DNA of 64,000 bases, taken from Owenia fusiformis (taxonomy: Eukaryota; Annelida; Polychaeta; Sabellida; Oweniidae). The stretch's first letter is position 1. Each line of letters starts with the position of its first letter. Positions 31,101-43,666 of this stretch are shown piece after piece. Under the pieces are notes generated by a model. The model had not been told where the DNA came from. It ran no database searches and was given only the letters and a program-made list of their open reading frames with translations. The translations under genes were made by a program, and so were the position numbers. The stretch is taken from the NCBI GenBank assembly GCA_903813345.2, contig CAIIXF020000005.1, positions 41,329,394 to 41,393,393 of the forward strand. Reading direction: 5' to 3'.

Positions 31101-34100
31101 TAGAATTTGCTCAGGAATTTAATATGTAATTTTGATTAATTTTGCATTCTCAGATAATTTTGTGATTTTTAGATTCTGATTATTTGGAGATTGCCCAAGC
31201 TTGTGATGCAAGAACTCTGATCGGTCTAGCCAGATCACCTGAGACTGATCTTCGATTCTTCCTGCCTCCGCCAAAGTTGCCCTATGTTGAAGTAAGTGTT
31301 ATAATTATGTCGTTTATATCGCATTGAATCAGTTAAACATACAATCATCTGTTATGAAATAAACAATTGGTACTGAAATAGAAAGAATAAATATTTTGTT
31401 GTAAAATGGGCTCAGTGCAAGTGCCATTTTCATTCTGAAAAGATCAAATACCCTCTTAGTTACAATTACTAATTTGAAGAAAATGAATAAACTAAATAAA
31501 TGACTGCTTCCGTCAAATTTAACTATTCTAAAATTTATTGATGCAGTTTATCCTATTCATCTAAGGTTTCGAATGCACTTGCCATTATTTTTATCTTTCT
31601 GCAATTTATAGGAATCCTTGGAGGATCAGTTCCGAAAACTTCTCTCTGCCCTCCCCAATGAGGGTATTGACAAATGCACTTCATATTTCACTTCAACTGC
31701 CCTACAGGAGGGAAAACATGCTGATGCAGATGATAAGGTGATCAATCTTTAACAATTTTAAATCCATGCACAAGCATATTAGTTAGTTCTGTCGTCTTCA
31801 CATATTCAGTCTTTGCTGCATTCAATTTTGACTGACTGGATGTGAACAAACATGTGTTTTTTGTTTTTCTATATGTCACCGCCACAAGTTGTGGCATATT
31901 GGGTATACTCTTTAATTTTTTTGTGATGGCGGATGGTGTGGCATCTGCAACAAATGGCAGGTGATGACATTTTTCATGTTAAGACCTTGTGTTTATTTGA
32001 TTTGAATAAAGTGCATATATTGATTGATAAAAGAGAGACCATGTGATACTATATTTCTGGCTTAAATTATAAGAGGAGAAACCTGTGTAATAGTACATAC
32101 ATTCTTGGCATGTGTTTCAGGGAGGACTGTGGTGCTTTGGAGGCAATGGTCTCGCTTTCACCCAGAGTCTCAGCTCTGCCCCAGATGAAAAGGTGGAGCA
32201 GTTCTGCCTACAAGCTCTCTCTAGTCATTCCAAGGTGACTCCTCTCATTTTAATTGTTCTTCTGGGACATCAGTGTTTCAAATATAACATCAGGGTTACT
32301 GCAACATTGAATTTTTCTGACAATTAAGCATCTTAAAAATTACTAATGAAACTTTAGTTAGTTCAAAGTGAAGGGAACATAACTGACAATTTAAATGAAA
32401 ATACTTTCTTTATATTACAAATGAGGAACTTGAATGATTTACTATTTGGTGAAACCTTTAGTACCCAGTAGTTTCAGTTTGTTTATCTTTGATTGGCGAG
32501 CCTTTCATTTGAATTGATAAGAGGAATTGAAATGGGACTACCAATAGATGTTTAGGTCAGAGAGGTGTTCAAGATGAGAAGTTTTACTTCACTACACATT
32601 CCATTTAAACAATTTCTTAAAATCTTTAATTTCCAGTAATGAATTGTATTATGTATTATTTCCCCAGTATACTGTACACTTATATTTGGGGGGGGGGGGG
32701 TGTATAGAGGGTCTTGGAAATGCATATTATATTTCAGCCTCTTATACGATATACAATATCTCTATACACCCCCCCATATTTGATCAATGCTTGCAGATTT
32801 TGTCCCATTGTGAGCAGATTGTTGAGCATGGAGGTCTCCAAATGTTGTTGAGGGCTTCATATGAGAGGTCTCGCAGTCTCAAGATACAGAGAATAGTCGC
32901 AAGAATAATTGGTAACATCGCAGTTTGTCCAAATCTGGCTGAGAATATCGTTCAAGCTGGATGGGTTACCATCCTTGCAGGGTACGAAACACAAACATTA
33001 GTTTATCTATTTCTTTGTTTTTGTATTTAATACATGCATAACATTTATATAATTAGCATTTTAATTTAAAAGAAATTAAAATTAAAAAAAAAAAATTAAA
33101 GATGTGTTAGTGCATGTAGTAAACCTGGGGAAGTAAAGGTCCCCAATAGGTTGGTTTCCACAGTGGACAAATCTTTGATTGACATCTATATCGCTATATT
33201 ATACAGATTTACTTTAAAATTTATATTTGAAAGTTTAGGACGTCAAGACTTGAAAAAAATAAATTAATGGACGTGAACCCTTTGTATTCCCAGAACAAAG
33301 ATGATGAGGTCAAATTCTTCTTATGCTAGCAGCTATGAATATTCTGTATTAACATATTATACTTATGTATTTAAGGTGGCTCAGGTCAAATGACTTTGCA
33401 CTAGCTAGTCATGCTGCAAGGGCCCTAAATATTCTGTATTAACATATCATACTTATATATTTAAGGTGGCTCAGGTCAAATGACTTTGCACGCTAGCTAG
33501 TCATGCTGCAAGGGCCCTAAATATTCTGTATTAACATATCATACTTATGTATTTAAGGTGGCTTAGGTCAAATGACTTTGCACTTGCTAGTTATGCTGCA
33601 AGGGCCCTAAATATTCTGTACTAACATATCATACTTATGTATTTAAGGTGGCTCAGGTCAAATGACTTTGCACTAGCTAGTCATGCTGCAAGGGCCCTAG
33701 CAAATCTTGACACAGATTTCGGGACAAAGAAATATCAGCCTGGTGTTTATCTGTACCACCCTCAGTTCAGATCAAGGTAAACTGGAACATCTATCATACA
33801 GCTAAATCTGTATCAATGCATTGATGGAATTGAACAAATTTTATCATTTCTATGTGTTTCTACAGTGTAGCCCAATAAAAATGAGAACACTGTCATGTTC
33901 AAGCTCATTGAATAATTCTTCAAGTTTGCTCATGTATGATATACACTGAGATAAAAAATTCATTTTCCACTAAAATGACATACACCTCAATCAAAACAAC
34001 ACAATATCATAAATGCTATAGTTGTTTTATTTTGTGATTTTATTGTCATTTGTTTCTCTTTCAGTGAGCCTGTTTATGCAGATATAGTATTCGTTCATGG

Positions 34101-36018
34101 TTTGCTCGGTGGTGCATTTAAGACGTGGCGTCAACAAGACACAGCCTCCCCAAACCTGATGCAGACAGAGAGTGACACAGAGTCTGATGATCCTTACACT
34201 CATTGTTGGCCAAAGGTAGATGAAGTCTCTTTCTGCCTCATCTCTTATATATAGCTGTACTGTTTTGTAAAATGTACCTTTATCATGTTTTGAATTAAAA
34301 CAACAACATATATCGTACCATGTGTAGTGTTCTCCAGATTTGAATTTTTTGGTTTTAATTTTTTTGATAAAAATTTTCCAGGACTGGTTAGCAAAGGACT
34401 GCCCTAATATCCGTGTTGTAGCTGTAGACTACACAACATACCTTAGTGAGTGGGCCCCTAAATGTCCCTATGAGGCTGAGAGGAGAAGTCTATCTGTTAG
34501 AGCAGCTGAGATGTTAGAGAAACTCTATAAGACAGGTCTGGGGAATAGACCGATCATCTGGGTTGGACATTCTATGGGAGGTATGAACAAAACAGGCCTT
34601 AGGATAAGTTATGTAACATTTTTGGTAATTTGTGAAAGAAGAAATTTGCTTACATTTTTACAGTTTTACATTAGCTCATTTGAAAGTATTTCTCGGAGCT
34701 GTACAAGATTGAATGTTTTTATAAGGTAAAAACAGAAAGTCTTGTAAGTAGGCTATTTTTTATTTTCCAGGTTTACTGATCAAACAGATGCTAACCTCTG
34801 CATACAAATCGCCATATACTGATCTGAGGAAGGTAGCGACCAATACACGTGGTATTGCACTATATAGTGCACCTCACAAAGGAGCTCCACTGGCTGCCTA
34901 CTCTCAGCAGGCAAAGCTGATTCTCAATCCCTCTGTCGAGGTCCAGGAACTTTGTCAAGGTCAGTATATTTAGAAGATAATTTTTTTTCCATGTTGGCTT
35001 AGACGGTTAGCCTATGAAATCACCCATTTGTCCGACTGTCCATCATCCATCTCTGTCCTTCTGTCTGTGCAACCATGTAAGCTAATGGTTCCATTTTATT
35101 ATCCCTCTTTGAAAATGCTTCATATTATTTGCAATCATATGTATCTTAAGTTTTACAAAATGATGACATTTGGCTCACCTTTGTTGTAATAAGGAGAAAT
35201 CTGAATATTTAATCTATGACCCCTTAATTCCATGCTGGGATTTATTAAACAAAAGTGAACATTTAAGTGAGAGTTTGTCATGTTGTGGGTGTAAAGATGA
35301 TGTATGGTATGTCTTATATAATACCATTCCAAAATTAAATTATCTTTTCATAATAAAACATATTACTAATTGTTATTGTATCTGATTCTCTCTTATTCAA
35401 TTTATCTGAAAATACTTTTTATAATATTTGACTATATTTTACAGATTCTGAAATGCTACAGCGACTTCATCGTGACTTTAAAGAAATGATGTTTGACTTA
35501 GGAGTGCCTCTTCTCAGTTTTGGCGAGAAACAGAGCATGGATATAGGCATGAATGTGAAAACTCTAATTGTGCCAAAGGAATCAAGCGGTATGTCATTTT
35601 AACTGCCATAATCATATTGATCAGAAACAGTTTATTTCTAAGACCTGAAGACATTTATTATATTGGCTAGTCTCAAATCTTAAAACACAGTTTTAAATTA
35701 AAATGAATGAGAGAGCATAAAAATTAACTTTCTGCTATCCAAGGTTTTGTTTTTGTTTGAATAATATTCTTTGTTGAGGAACACATCTATGATTTTTATG
35801 GAAGTGGAATGACTTGTTTCAACACTTTTCCAGATCCTGGGTTTGGTGAATACCATGCGATAGATGTAAACCACTTAGACATTTGCAAACCGAAAAACAA
35901 GGAATCATCTTTATATAAACTCCTTCAGGGGTTTGTGAATGATTGTGTTCCTCAGAATCTAGTTGAGAACATCCTAGAAGCCAACATTCCTGATGAATAT
36001 GTATTCCCTGACCTGTGA
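28158..36018 (+). CDS. SERAC1: SERAC1, serine active-site lipase-like protein, complete
   Basis: Orthologue of SERAC1, an alpha/beta-hydrolase at mitochondria-ER contacts needed for phosphatidylglycerol remodelling and cholesterol trafficking (known for the human protein). Fifteen exons sum to 658 codons: 28158-28230, 29524-29563, 30179-30309, 30461-30526, 30878-31003, 31173-31291, 31612-31737, 32121-32234, 32797-32981, 33648-33776, 34065-34215, 34382-34580, 34771-34959, 35445-35588, 35834-36018. Seen: a basic N-terminus followed by a hydrophobic segment (about 26-43), [17 protein letters not shown], an armadillo-like middle region, [18 protein letters not shown] (378 on), the nucleophile motif GHSMG with Ser484, and [10 protein letters not shown] with candidate catalytic His611. 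Length is close to human SERAC1. The first exon begins after a good acceptor (28146), so a 5' UTR exon lies upstream; no in-frame stop separates this ATG from the acceptor, so the true start could be further 5'. Exons 5 and 10 have decoy copies of their acceptors in the preceding introns. Confidence 0.95.
28313..28475. repeat. Dispersed repeat with AACCTGT...GAAC words
   Basis: TGCAGTAAAACCTGTATGCA followed by TGAACTCC, AATGTG and CTGCCAATCTGAACAG. Similar words occur at 40490-40550, 50254-50400 and 62488-62590. Probably one old dispersed family; the relation rests on short words. Confidence 0.35.
28770..29440 (+). mobile_element. 5'-truncated non-LTR retrotransposon, C-terminal fragment
   Basis: A 140-codon frame from 28797 contains [17 protein letters not shown] and the knuckle CNVC-x8-H-x4-C (ending IEHFLCHC), the usual C-terminal tail after LINE reverse transcriptase. 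The 3' end has AAATAAAG and an ATACAATACAAT tail near 29405-29432. Only the end of the element is present, in SERAC1 intron 1. Confidence 0.7.
30605..30877 (+). repeat. Degenerate tandem copies of the SERAC1 exon 5 acceptor
   Basis: Words of the form TTTCTCCAG|TGTGGTTC recur with exon-like starts at about 30613, 30639, 30711, 30759, 30784, 30809 and 30835, before the real start at 30878 (TTTTTCCAG|TGTGGTTCCCC). Spacing is irregular, so this looks like an old array. A similar but weaker duplication precedes exon 4 (ATTACTTTGYRGRACTAGTG, twice, at about 30363 and 30400). Confidence 0.6.
31872..32030. repeat. Dispersed repeat fragment in SERAC1 intron 7
   Basis: TCACCGCCACAAGTTGTGGC followed by ATTGGGTATACTC and GATGGCGGATGG. 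The segment at 50647-50790 in a TAF3 intron starts with the closely similar TCACCACCACAAGTGGTGAC and continues with the same word order. Confidence 0.55.
33305..33647 (+). repeat. 90-bp tandem copies of the SERAC1 exon 10 acceptor and exon start
   Basis: GTGGCTCAGGTCAAATGAC starts at 33376, 33466 and 33558 (there with one change) before the true exon start at 33648; periods are 90, 92, 90. Each unit carries the acceptor TATTTAAG, the first 52 bases of exon 10 up to GGGCCCTA, then 38 intronic bases. A broken older copy precedes at 33305. Reading on from a decoy acceptor meets an in-frame TAA, so decoy use would give a truncated protein. Confidence 0.9.
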
Positions 36019-39000
36019 AATCAACCATCTACATGTATCAATGTATTGTTGCTTCATGTGAGGACTTGTGAAATCAACCATGTACATGTATCAATGTATT
36101 AATGCTTCATGTGAGGACTTGTGAAATCAACCATGTACATGTATCAATGTATTGATGCTTCATATGTGGACCTGTGAAATCAGCCATGTACATGTATCAA
36201 TGTATTGATGCTTCATATAAGGACCTGTGAAATCAACCATGTACATGTATCAATGTATTGATGCTTCATATGAGGACCTGTGAAATCAACCATGTACATG
36301 TATCAATGTATTGATGCTTCATATGAGGACATGTGAAATCAACCATGTCCATGTATCAATGTATTGATGCTTCATGTGAGGACTTGTGAAATCAACCATG
36401 TACATGTATCAATGTATTAATGCTTCATGTGAGGACTTGTGAAATCAACCATGTACATGTATCAATGTATTGATGCTTCATATGTGGACCTGTGAAATCA
36501 GCCATGTACATGTATCAATGTATTGATGCTTCATATAAGGACCTGTGAAATCAACCATGTACATGTATCAATGTATTGATGCTTCATATAAGGACCTGTG
36601 AAATCAACCATGTACATGAATCAATGTATTGATGCTTCATATGAGGACTTGTGAAATCAACCATGTACATGTATCAATGTATTGATGCCTCATGTGTGGA
36701 CTTGTGAAATCAACCATGTACATGTATCAATGTATTGATGCCTCATGTGAGGATTTGTGAAATCAACCATGTACATGTATCAATGTATTGATGCTTCATG
36801 TGAGGATTTGTGAAATCAACCATGTACATGTATCAATGTATTGATGCCTCATGTGTGGACTTGTGAAATCAACCATGTACATGTATCAATGTATTGATGC
36901 TTCATGTGTGGACTTGTGAAATCAACCATGTACATGTATCAATGTATTGATGCTTCATATGAGGACTTGTGAAATCAACCATGTACATGTATCAATGTAT
37001 TGATGCTTCATGGGTGGACCTGTGAAATCAACCATGTACATGTATCTATGTATTGATGCCTCATATGAGGACATGTGAAATCAACCATGTACATGTATCT
37101 ATGTATTGATGCCTCATATGAGGACATGTGAAATCAACCATGTACATGTATCTATGTATTGATGCCTCATATGAGGACATGTGAAATCAACCATGTACAT
37201 GTATCAATGTATTGATGCTTCATATGAGGACTTGTGAAATCAACCATGTACATGTATCAATGTATTGATGCTTCATGGGTGGACCTGTGAAATCAACCAT
37301 GTACATGTATCTATGTATTGATGCCTCATATGAGGACATGTGAAATCAACCATGTACATGTATCAATGTATTAATGCTTCATGTGAGGACTTGTGAAATC
37401 AACCATGTACATGTATCAATGTATTGATACTTCATGTGTGGACCTGTGAAATCAACCATGTACATGTATCAATGTATTGATGCTTCATGTGAGGACCTGT
37501 GAAATCAACCATGTACATGTATCAATGTATTGATGCTTCATATGAGGACATGTGAAATCAACCATGTCCATGTATCAATGTATTGATGCTTCATGTGAGG
37601 ACTTGTGAAATCAACCATGTACATGTATCAATGTATTAATGCTTCATGTGAGGACTTGTGAAATCAACCATGTACATGTATCAATGTATTGATGCTTCAT
37701 ATGTGGACCTGTGAAATCAGCCATGTACATGTATCAATGTATTGATGCTTCATATAAGGACCTGTGAAATCAACCATGTACATGTATCAATGTATTGATG
37801 CTTCATATAAGGACCTGTGAAATCAACCATGTACATGAATCAATGTATTGATGCTTCATATGAGGACTTGTGAAATCAACCATGTACATGTATCAATGTA
37901 TTGATGCCTCATGTGTGGACTTGTGAAATCAACCATGTACATGTATCAATGTATTGATGCCTCATGTGAGGATTTGTGAAATCAACCATGTACATGTATC
38001 AATGTATTGATGCTTCATGTGAGGATTTGTGAAATCAACCATGTACATGTATCAATGTATTGATGCCTCATGTGTGGACTTGTGAAATCAACCATGTACA
38101 TGTATCAATGTATTGATGCTTCATGTGTGGACTTGTGAAATCAACCATGTACATGTATCAATGTATTGATGCTTCATATGAGGACTTGTGAAATCAACCA
38201 TGTACATGTATCAATGTATTGATGCTTCATGGGTGGACCTGTGAAATCAACCATGTACATGTATCTATGTATTGATGCCTCATATGAGGACATGTGAAAT
38301 CAACCATGTACATGTATCTATGTATTGATGCCTCATATGAGGACATGTGAAATCAACCATGTACATGTATCTATGTATTGATGCCTCATATGAGGACATG
38401 TGAAATCAACCATGTACATGTATCAATGTATTGATGCTTCATATGAGGACTTGTGAAATCAACCATGTACATGTATCAATGTATTGATGCTTCATGGGTG
38501 GACCTGTGAAATCAACCATGTACATGTATCTATGTATTGATGCCTCATATGAGGACATGTGAAATCAACCATGTACATGTATCAATGTATTAATGCTTCA
38601 TGTGAGGACTTGTGAAATCAACCATGTACATGTATCAATGTATTGATACTTCATGTGTGGACCTGTGAAATCAACCATGTACATGTATCAATGTATTGAT
38701 GCTTCATGTGAGGACATGTGAAATCAACCATGTACATGTATCAATGTATTGATGCTTCATGTGAGGACATGTAAAATCAACCATGTACATGTATCAATGT
38801 ATTGATGCTTCATATGAGGACTTGTGAAATCAACCATGTACATGTATCAATGTATTGATGCTTCATGTGAGGACATGTGAAATCAACCATGTACATGTAT
38901 CAATGTATTGATGCTTCATGTGAGGACATGTAAAATCAACCATGTACATGTATCAATGTATTGATGCTTCATGTGAGGACCTGTGAAATCAACCATGTAC

Positions 39001-39045
39001 ATGTATCAATGTATTGATGCTTCATGTGAGGACCTGTGAAATCAA
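36010..39045 (+). repeat. 53-bp minisatellite overlapping the SERAC1 stop codon, about 57 units
   Basis: The unit GGACTTGTGAAATCAACCAT + GTACATGTATCAATGTATTG + ATGCTTCATGTGA begins inside the CDS: the last coding bases GACCTGTGA are the start of the first unit. TGTGAA at 36014 and 39035 are exactly 57 periods apart, so there is no net indel. A 23-unit block (1,219 bp) is duplicated, for example the rare ACCATGTCC at 36342 and 37561 and ACATGAAT at 36612 and 37831. Each unit contains CATGTACATG and ATCAATGTATTGAT dyads. Probably transcribed as SERAC1 3' UTR. Confidence 0.95.
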
Positions 39046-39122
39046 GCATTTTCACCATGGTATTAGTACCAAGTGAAGAATGAGTTAACTAGGATACCAC
39101 GTCAGTCTTGATATCTAGTTAC

Positions 39123-39128
39123 AATAAA
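39123..39128 (+). terminator. Candidate SERAC1 polyadenylation signal
   Basis: First canonical AATAAA after the 53-bp minisatellite that follows the SERAC1 stop codon. If used, the 3' UTR is about 3.1 kb and consists almost wholly of the satellite. No AATAAA occurs in the consensus repeat unit, so read-through of the array is plausible. Confidence 0.5.
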
Positions 39129-39195
39129 ACTATAATTATAGGAAAGCGTGCCAGCATTTGAATTAAGAATAAAGGAAGAATGCTTCAGCCAGTAG

Positions 39196-39354
39196 CAAGT
39201 TTTTGCCAAGGGTGGGGGTTTAGTTTTAAAAAATTCTTAGGGAGGGTTAAAACTTGACAATTTTGACCCAAAATCATTTGAAAATGTGAAAATGTTGAAA
39301 GAGTTTTTGGCCACGGGCTAAACCCTCCCCCTGGCTATGGGGTTGAAACTTGCT
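39196..39354. mobile_element. Small MITE
   Basis: AGCAAGTTTTTGCCAAGGGTGGGGGTTTAG in two parts at the left pairs with CTAAACCCTCCCCCTGGC and AAACTTGCT at the right. About 160 bases, non-coding. Confidence 0.65.
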
Positions 39355-39359
39355 TTTTT

Positions 39360-42256
39360 CTCAAATTATAGACTTGTATAATGTACATGCATATGTAATA
39401 CTACTATACTTTAGTCTTGTTTTTACATTTCGGAATGTTGACATTCTATTATGGACATTATTCCAAGCATTGAACAATTAGATGTCAGAATAAAAGATCA
39501 GAAACGGGTTTTGAAATTCATGTACATGTATAAACATTGTATGTTCATATTTATATATATATATATTTAATCAAAGTCTACATGAACAAAAACAATAATT
39601 GTTATAATTATGTATGTTTAATTGTATTGTAGCCAAGATGCAATATTTTATGCAATATTTTAAATGATTAAGTAAGTGTTTTTAATGTATGTATCCCATT
39701 ACTTCTTGGACATTATCTTTTAAGCAACCTACATCTTGTATTACTGGCCCTTGTTTATTTAATTAGCGTGCTCTTAGTCTTGTTTTTTCATTCAATATTT
39801 TGTGTTGCATGGCCTGGTTTAGTTTGATTATATAAATATTAATTTTATAGCCATCTTTTATGCAACCCACATGTTGTATTGTATTGAAATTCGATATATT
39901 CATATGTAGCAATACAATAATAATTGTGAAGTCAGACTTAGAAGGGATAGAGTGTGTAATTTATTGAAGCTTTAAAAGGATTTCATTCCATCAAAATTAG
40001 GGGTTTGAAATAGCCATTGGAGCCGGTGATTATAAATAACTTAAAATGTATGTGACTGCTAATTAATATGTTGCTTGTAAATATGTACCACGTGTGTAAT
40101 AAAGCTGGTCGATCTACAGTAAATTGGTGCTTCACAGTACTCAGGATTTCTAAAAGCATTGTTATAGAATGTAACATGTAAGCATAACATGTATATAACA
40201 TACTATATTTTAGTTGGATCATTTCAGAAGTTGAAATAAATATTAATGTTACGTAAACAGCTGTTATATTTAATTGCAAATGTTAATGTTTAACACATGA
40301 ATCTTGTTTAAGGCTAACCATAGATTTAGTGGTAGTAGCTATACACTTAATTTTAAAAAACTTGTCTTTCAAAAAGGCAAAACTTAAAATTGAGCACCTC
40401 TAAATTTATATTTTAGAAAAAAGGCCAAATAAGAATATCAGAACACATCTCTAATTTGTACCTCACATTGAATCACACTGTTAAGAAAACCTTGAAATGT
40501 GAACAGCTGCTAATCTGAACACTTTTGGCGATCACAGAGGTGTTTGCATTACTCAAGTTTTACTTTACTCTATTGGAATTAATTTTGTTGCGGTTTACAA
40601 ATACAAAAATATGAATGGATATGATGTGTTTACAATACTCTTGCCAACCTACCATGCCAATTTTACCGTATCCGACAGTTTTTTTCTTTTCTGAGAAAAT
40701 TGCGAAATACGTTCCGGTTTTCCATGTACAGGACCATAAGCTTTTACCATCTTACGATGGAATCTTCTGTAATTTTTCAAAATCATGTGCATCAACTTCC
40801 CGGGGTCCGCACATTATACCGAAACCCATTATACCGACGCGCATTGTACCGAAAGGCGTTAAATGCCATAATAAAAGCGAATTGTTCCGAAAAGTTTTCT
40901 TGCGTGAGTGCGTAGACGATACAAGCGCAAAGTAGTTGAAAGACAAAATAGCGAACACACATTTATTTAAAGTTTTCAAGTTTTGATACAGGATACTCAT
41001 TATTCATCCTTACAAACGGGAGAACATATTTTTAGACTAAAACAACCTGTCATCGTTTCCACTTGATCCCCAGAGATAGTAAAGCGGCCCGTACGTTTGT
41101 TTGATTGCCCGTCTTTTCGGAAAACAACTCATATTTTTATAGGAATACGCCTAATGACAACAGGGCGTCTGATATAGAATTATCTTTGAAAATGGAAGCC
41201 ATTGGCCAAACAGTTGCGACAATTTTAACATTTAATCCATGTCGTCCAACCTAGTTTTAAGGGTCCATACCCGAGGGCAGAGAATTGGGATGACCATGTA
41301 AAAAACTAACGCATTGAATTATATAGATGATGAAATATTTTGGCGGACTGACAATATTACATACAGCTTTTTAAGATATGACAAAGCTATATACCAACAC
41401 ATTTCGCACACCATTGGAAAGCCTATCTCGTCTTCTTAAACCTATTTTGTTCCAGAATTGAATAAATCATTGGCTGGGAATTTCAAATTGAACACATTGA
41501 ACTGTAATAATAAATAAGTGACATTAGCAGACCGTTACAACATTTACCCGAAGGTACGATATGATATGATACATTCAGGTTATTTACTGGGAGGGATTGA
41601 ATATGGGTTTTATTCCGAGGGAAATATGATATTGACCAAGGGGTAGTATGAAATTGACCGAGGGAGCGCAGCGACCGAGTGTAAATATCATATTCACGGT
41701 GCCCATGTCAAGCTGCGCGCCTACTAGGCACGCAGTTTGAAACTGACAAACTGCGAGCACATTTCAAAATGGAAGACGGGGAGGACACGACTCCCAAAAG
41801 GAGCCAAATACAAAAAATACAAGGTTAAGTCTCGTTCTTAAGATAGTACCATTCTGTGAAGATGAACCTAATTTACTCATAGTACTCAATTTTGTTCTCG
41901 ATGTAAACCTAGTTATCTCGATTTAAAGGTCTTAAGTAGCTTCTGTGTTAAAAATTTACAGTGTTAAGTTATATTTATGTCTTTTTATCGTCATTTGCTG
42001 TTTATTCAGCCATTGTGTCTGTGTATATTGGAATATATAGGATCACTCCATCTGATCAAAGCAGCATAGTTGGTGTTCATAACGATAATACGCCATAAAC
42101 GTGATTTAAATTTTTTTCCTGTCAAACTGCGCGCCTAATATTCATATGTATTTCCCAAACTGCGTGCCTAATATTTCCAAACTGCGCCAATCCAAGCTTG
42201 TTTTGTATTTTCAGAAAACGTAAGCGCCACTCCCTCTCCCTTTATAAGAATAATAA
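39360..42256. other. Intergenic, SERAC1 to TAF3
   Basis: AT-rich with no convincing gene. At 40800-40890 the short word TTATACCGAA/TTGTACCGAA recurs four or five times. At 41640-42185 GAGGGAGCGCAGCGACCGAG and repeated AAACTGCGYGCC words mark an unidentified, relatively GC-rich repeat. The frames at 40615-41000 have no recognisable domain. Confidence 0.4.
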
Positions 42257-42258
42257 TA

Positions 42259-43244
42259 CAGGGCGTCCACAAAAAAAGTATACCCAACTTCAATGCCAGG
42301 TTACCAGAATTCTGAGCAATTTTTAAAAAATAAAAAGGTAGCAGTTAAATGCCTAGTTTGTCCTCCATCCAATGGTACCTAGATCATTATGTAACTGTCA
42401 TGGATGACTGAGCAATCTCGACTTTTATGAAAGGTGGTAAAATCAGCACTGTGCCAAATTAGCATTCAAGTAGGAATAACAAAGTGGATGTTTTTTGTGT
42501 TCAAAACTTTATTAATGTTCAAATTGATACTTGTTTTATGTTCTTCACACTTTTGCATAATTTTCCATAACTTTTAGTCTGTACCTCCCTGTCGAGAAAT
42601 TGGATCCGAAGAGTCTCTTGAACAGCAATGAAACTTCTACTTGCTGATATGCAGCTTTGAAGTCAATTGTATTCCCATGTAAAGACAGTAACCCTTGCTG
42701 AAATCCTCATTTTCTCAGAAAAACTCGAGTTTATTGAGTCTAAACAAGTAGATTAAGGTGGGACAATATTGCTAGAATTAATTTCAATAGTAAGAATAGT
42801 GGTTCTATAAACAGTTCATAGGATTTGCCTTTTAGAACTTTTTTTTGGCTCTACTGCTCAGGTGTCAGTTGAACCATTTCTGCAGGCCTATTTTAGAGTA
42901 AGTTAAGCTTTTTGCAAAACCTGTTTCATAAGACAGTTACTCAGTCCCAAGTCCAGTTCAGTATGGAAGGTCTGTCCTCTGACTTAATGTAAAAGAAAAA
43001 AATGCTAAGCCAATTACAAATCAATTGCCACACATGAAGGTAACTTGGCCCAGTGCTAATTTTACCACCTCTCATGATGGTCAAGATTACTCAGTCATAC
43101 ATGACAGTTACATTATGATCTTGGTACCATTTGATGGAGAATAAATCAGGCTTTTTACTACTACCTTTGTATTTTAAAAAAAACTGCTTAGGATTCCAGT
43201 AATTTGGATTTGAAGTTGGGTATACTTTTTTTGTGGACGCCCTG
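42259..43244. mobile_element. Mariner-type non-autonomous transposon, 986 bp
   Basis: TA at 42257 and 43245 flanks TIRs beginning CAGGGCGTCCACAAAAAAAG. Pairing continues irregularly for roughly 220 bases on each side (for example CAATGGTACC with GGTACCATTTG, CATGGATGACTGAG with CTCAGTCATACATG). A TA target duplication and CAGGG-type ends fit the Tc1/mariner superfamily; no transposase frame is present. Confidence 0.8.
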
Positions 43245-43356
43245 TAGAATAATAGTAGAACCCCATAAATTGAAACACTATGAGGATAGATCCAAAGCTT
43301 GATGAAGAAAGATGCCGTCTCTCCAGGAAACTGTAAACTGTAGAACTGTAAATGCC

Positions 43357-43666
43357 GGTGGCAGGGGCGGATCTGGGAACCAACAAGGAGGGGGGGGGGG
43401 GGCAAATTTCAGGTCAGAGAAAAAACTTCCACGAAGTTGCGCGGAAATTATTTTTGGGCCCCTAAAACCGAAAAGAGGGTCCACATTTGGGAATGGCCCA
43501 TTTCTTTAAAATTTGGCCTGAAATTAGAAATAAGGCCTCAAAAAGCAGGGCCCACTTTTTGGGGCCTTAAGGCCTTTTTTGGCCCAAAATGTTTTTTGGG
43601 CCCAATTTTTTTTATGGGCCAAAGGCCCCCAGCCCCCCCCCCCCCCAGATCCGCCAGCGGGTGGAG
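43357..43666. mobile_element. MITE with G-run and C-run ends
   Basis: CAGGGGCGGATCTGGG at the left pairs with CCCAGATCCGCCAGCG at the right, and a run of at least 14 G pairs with a run of C. Frames across it are proline- or glycine-rich artefacts of these runs. Confidence 0.65.

Noticed and set aside
36010-39045. Possible coding tandem repeat continuing the SERAC1 protein
   Set aside because: The stop codon is inside the first unit, and 53 is not a multiple of three, so no frame stays open.
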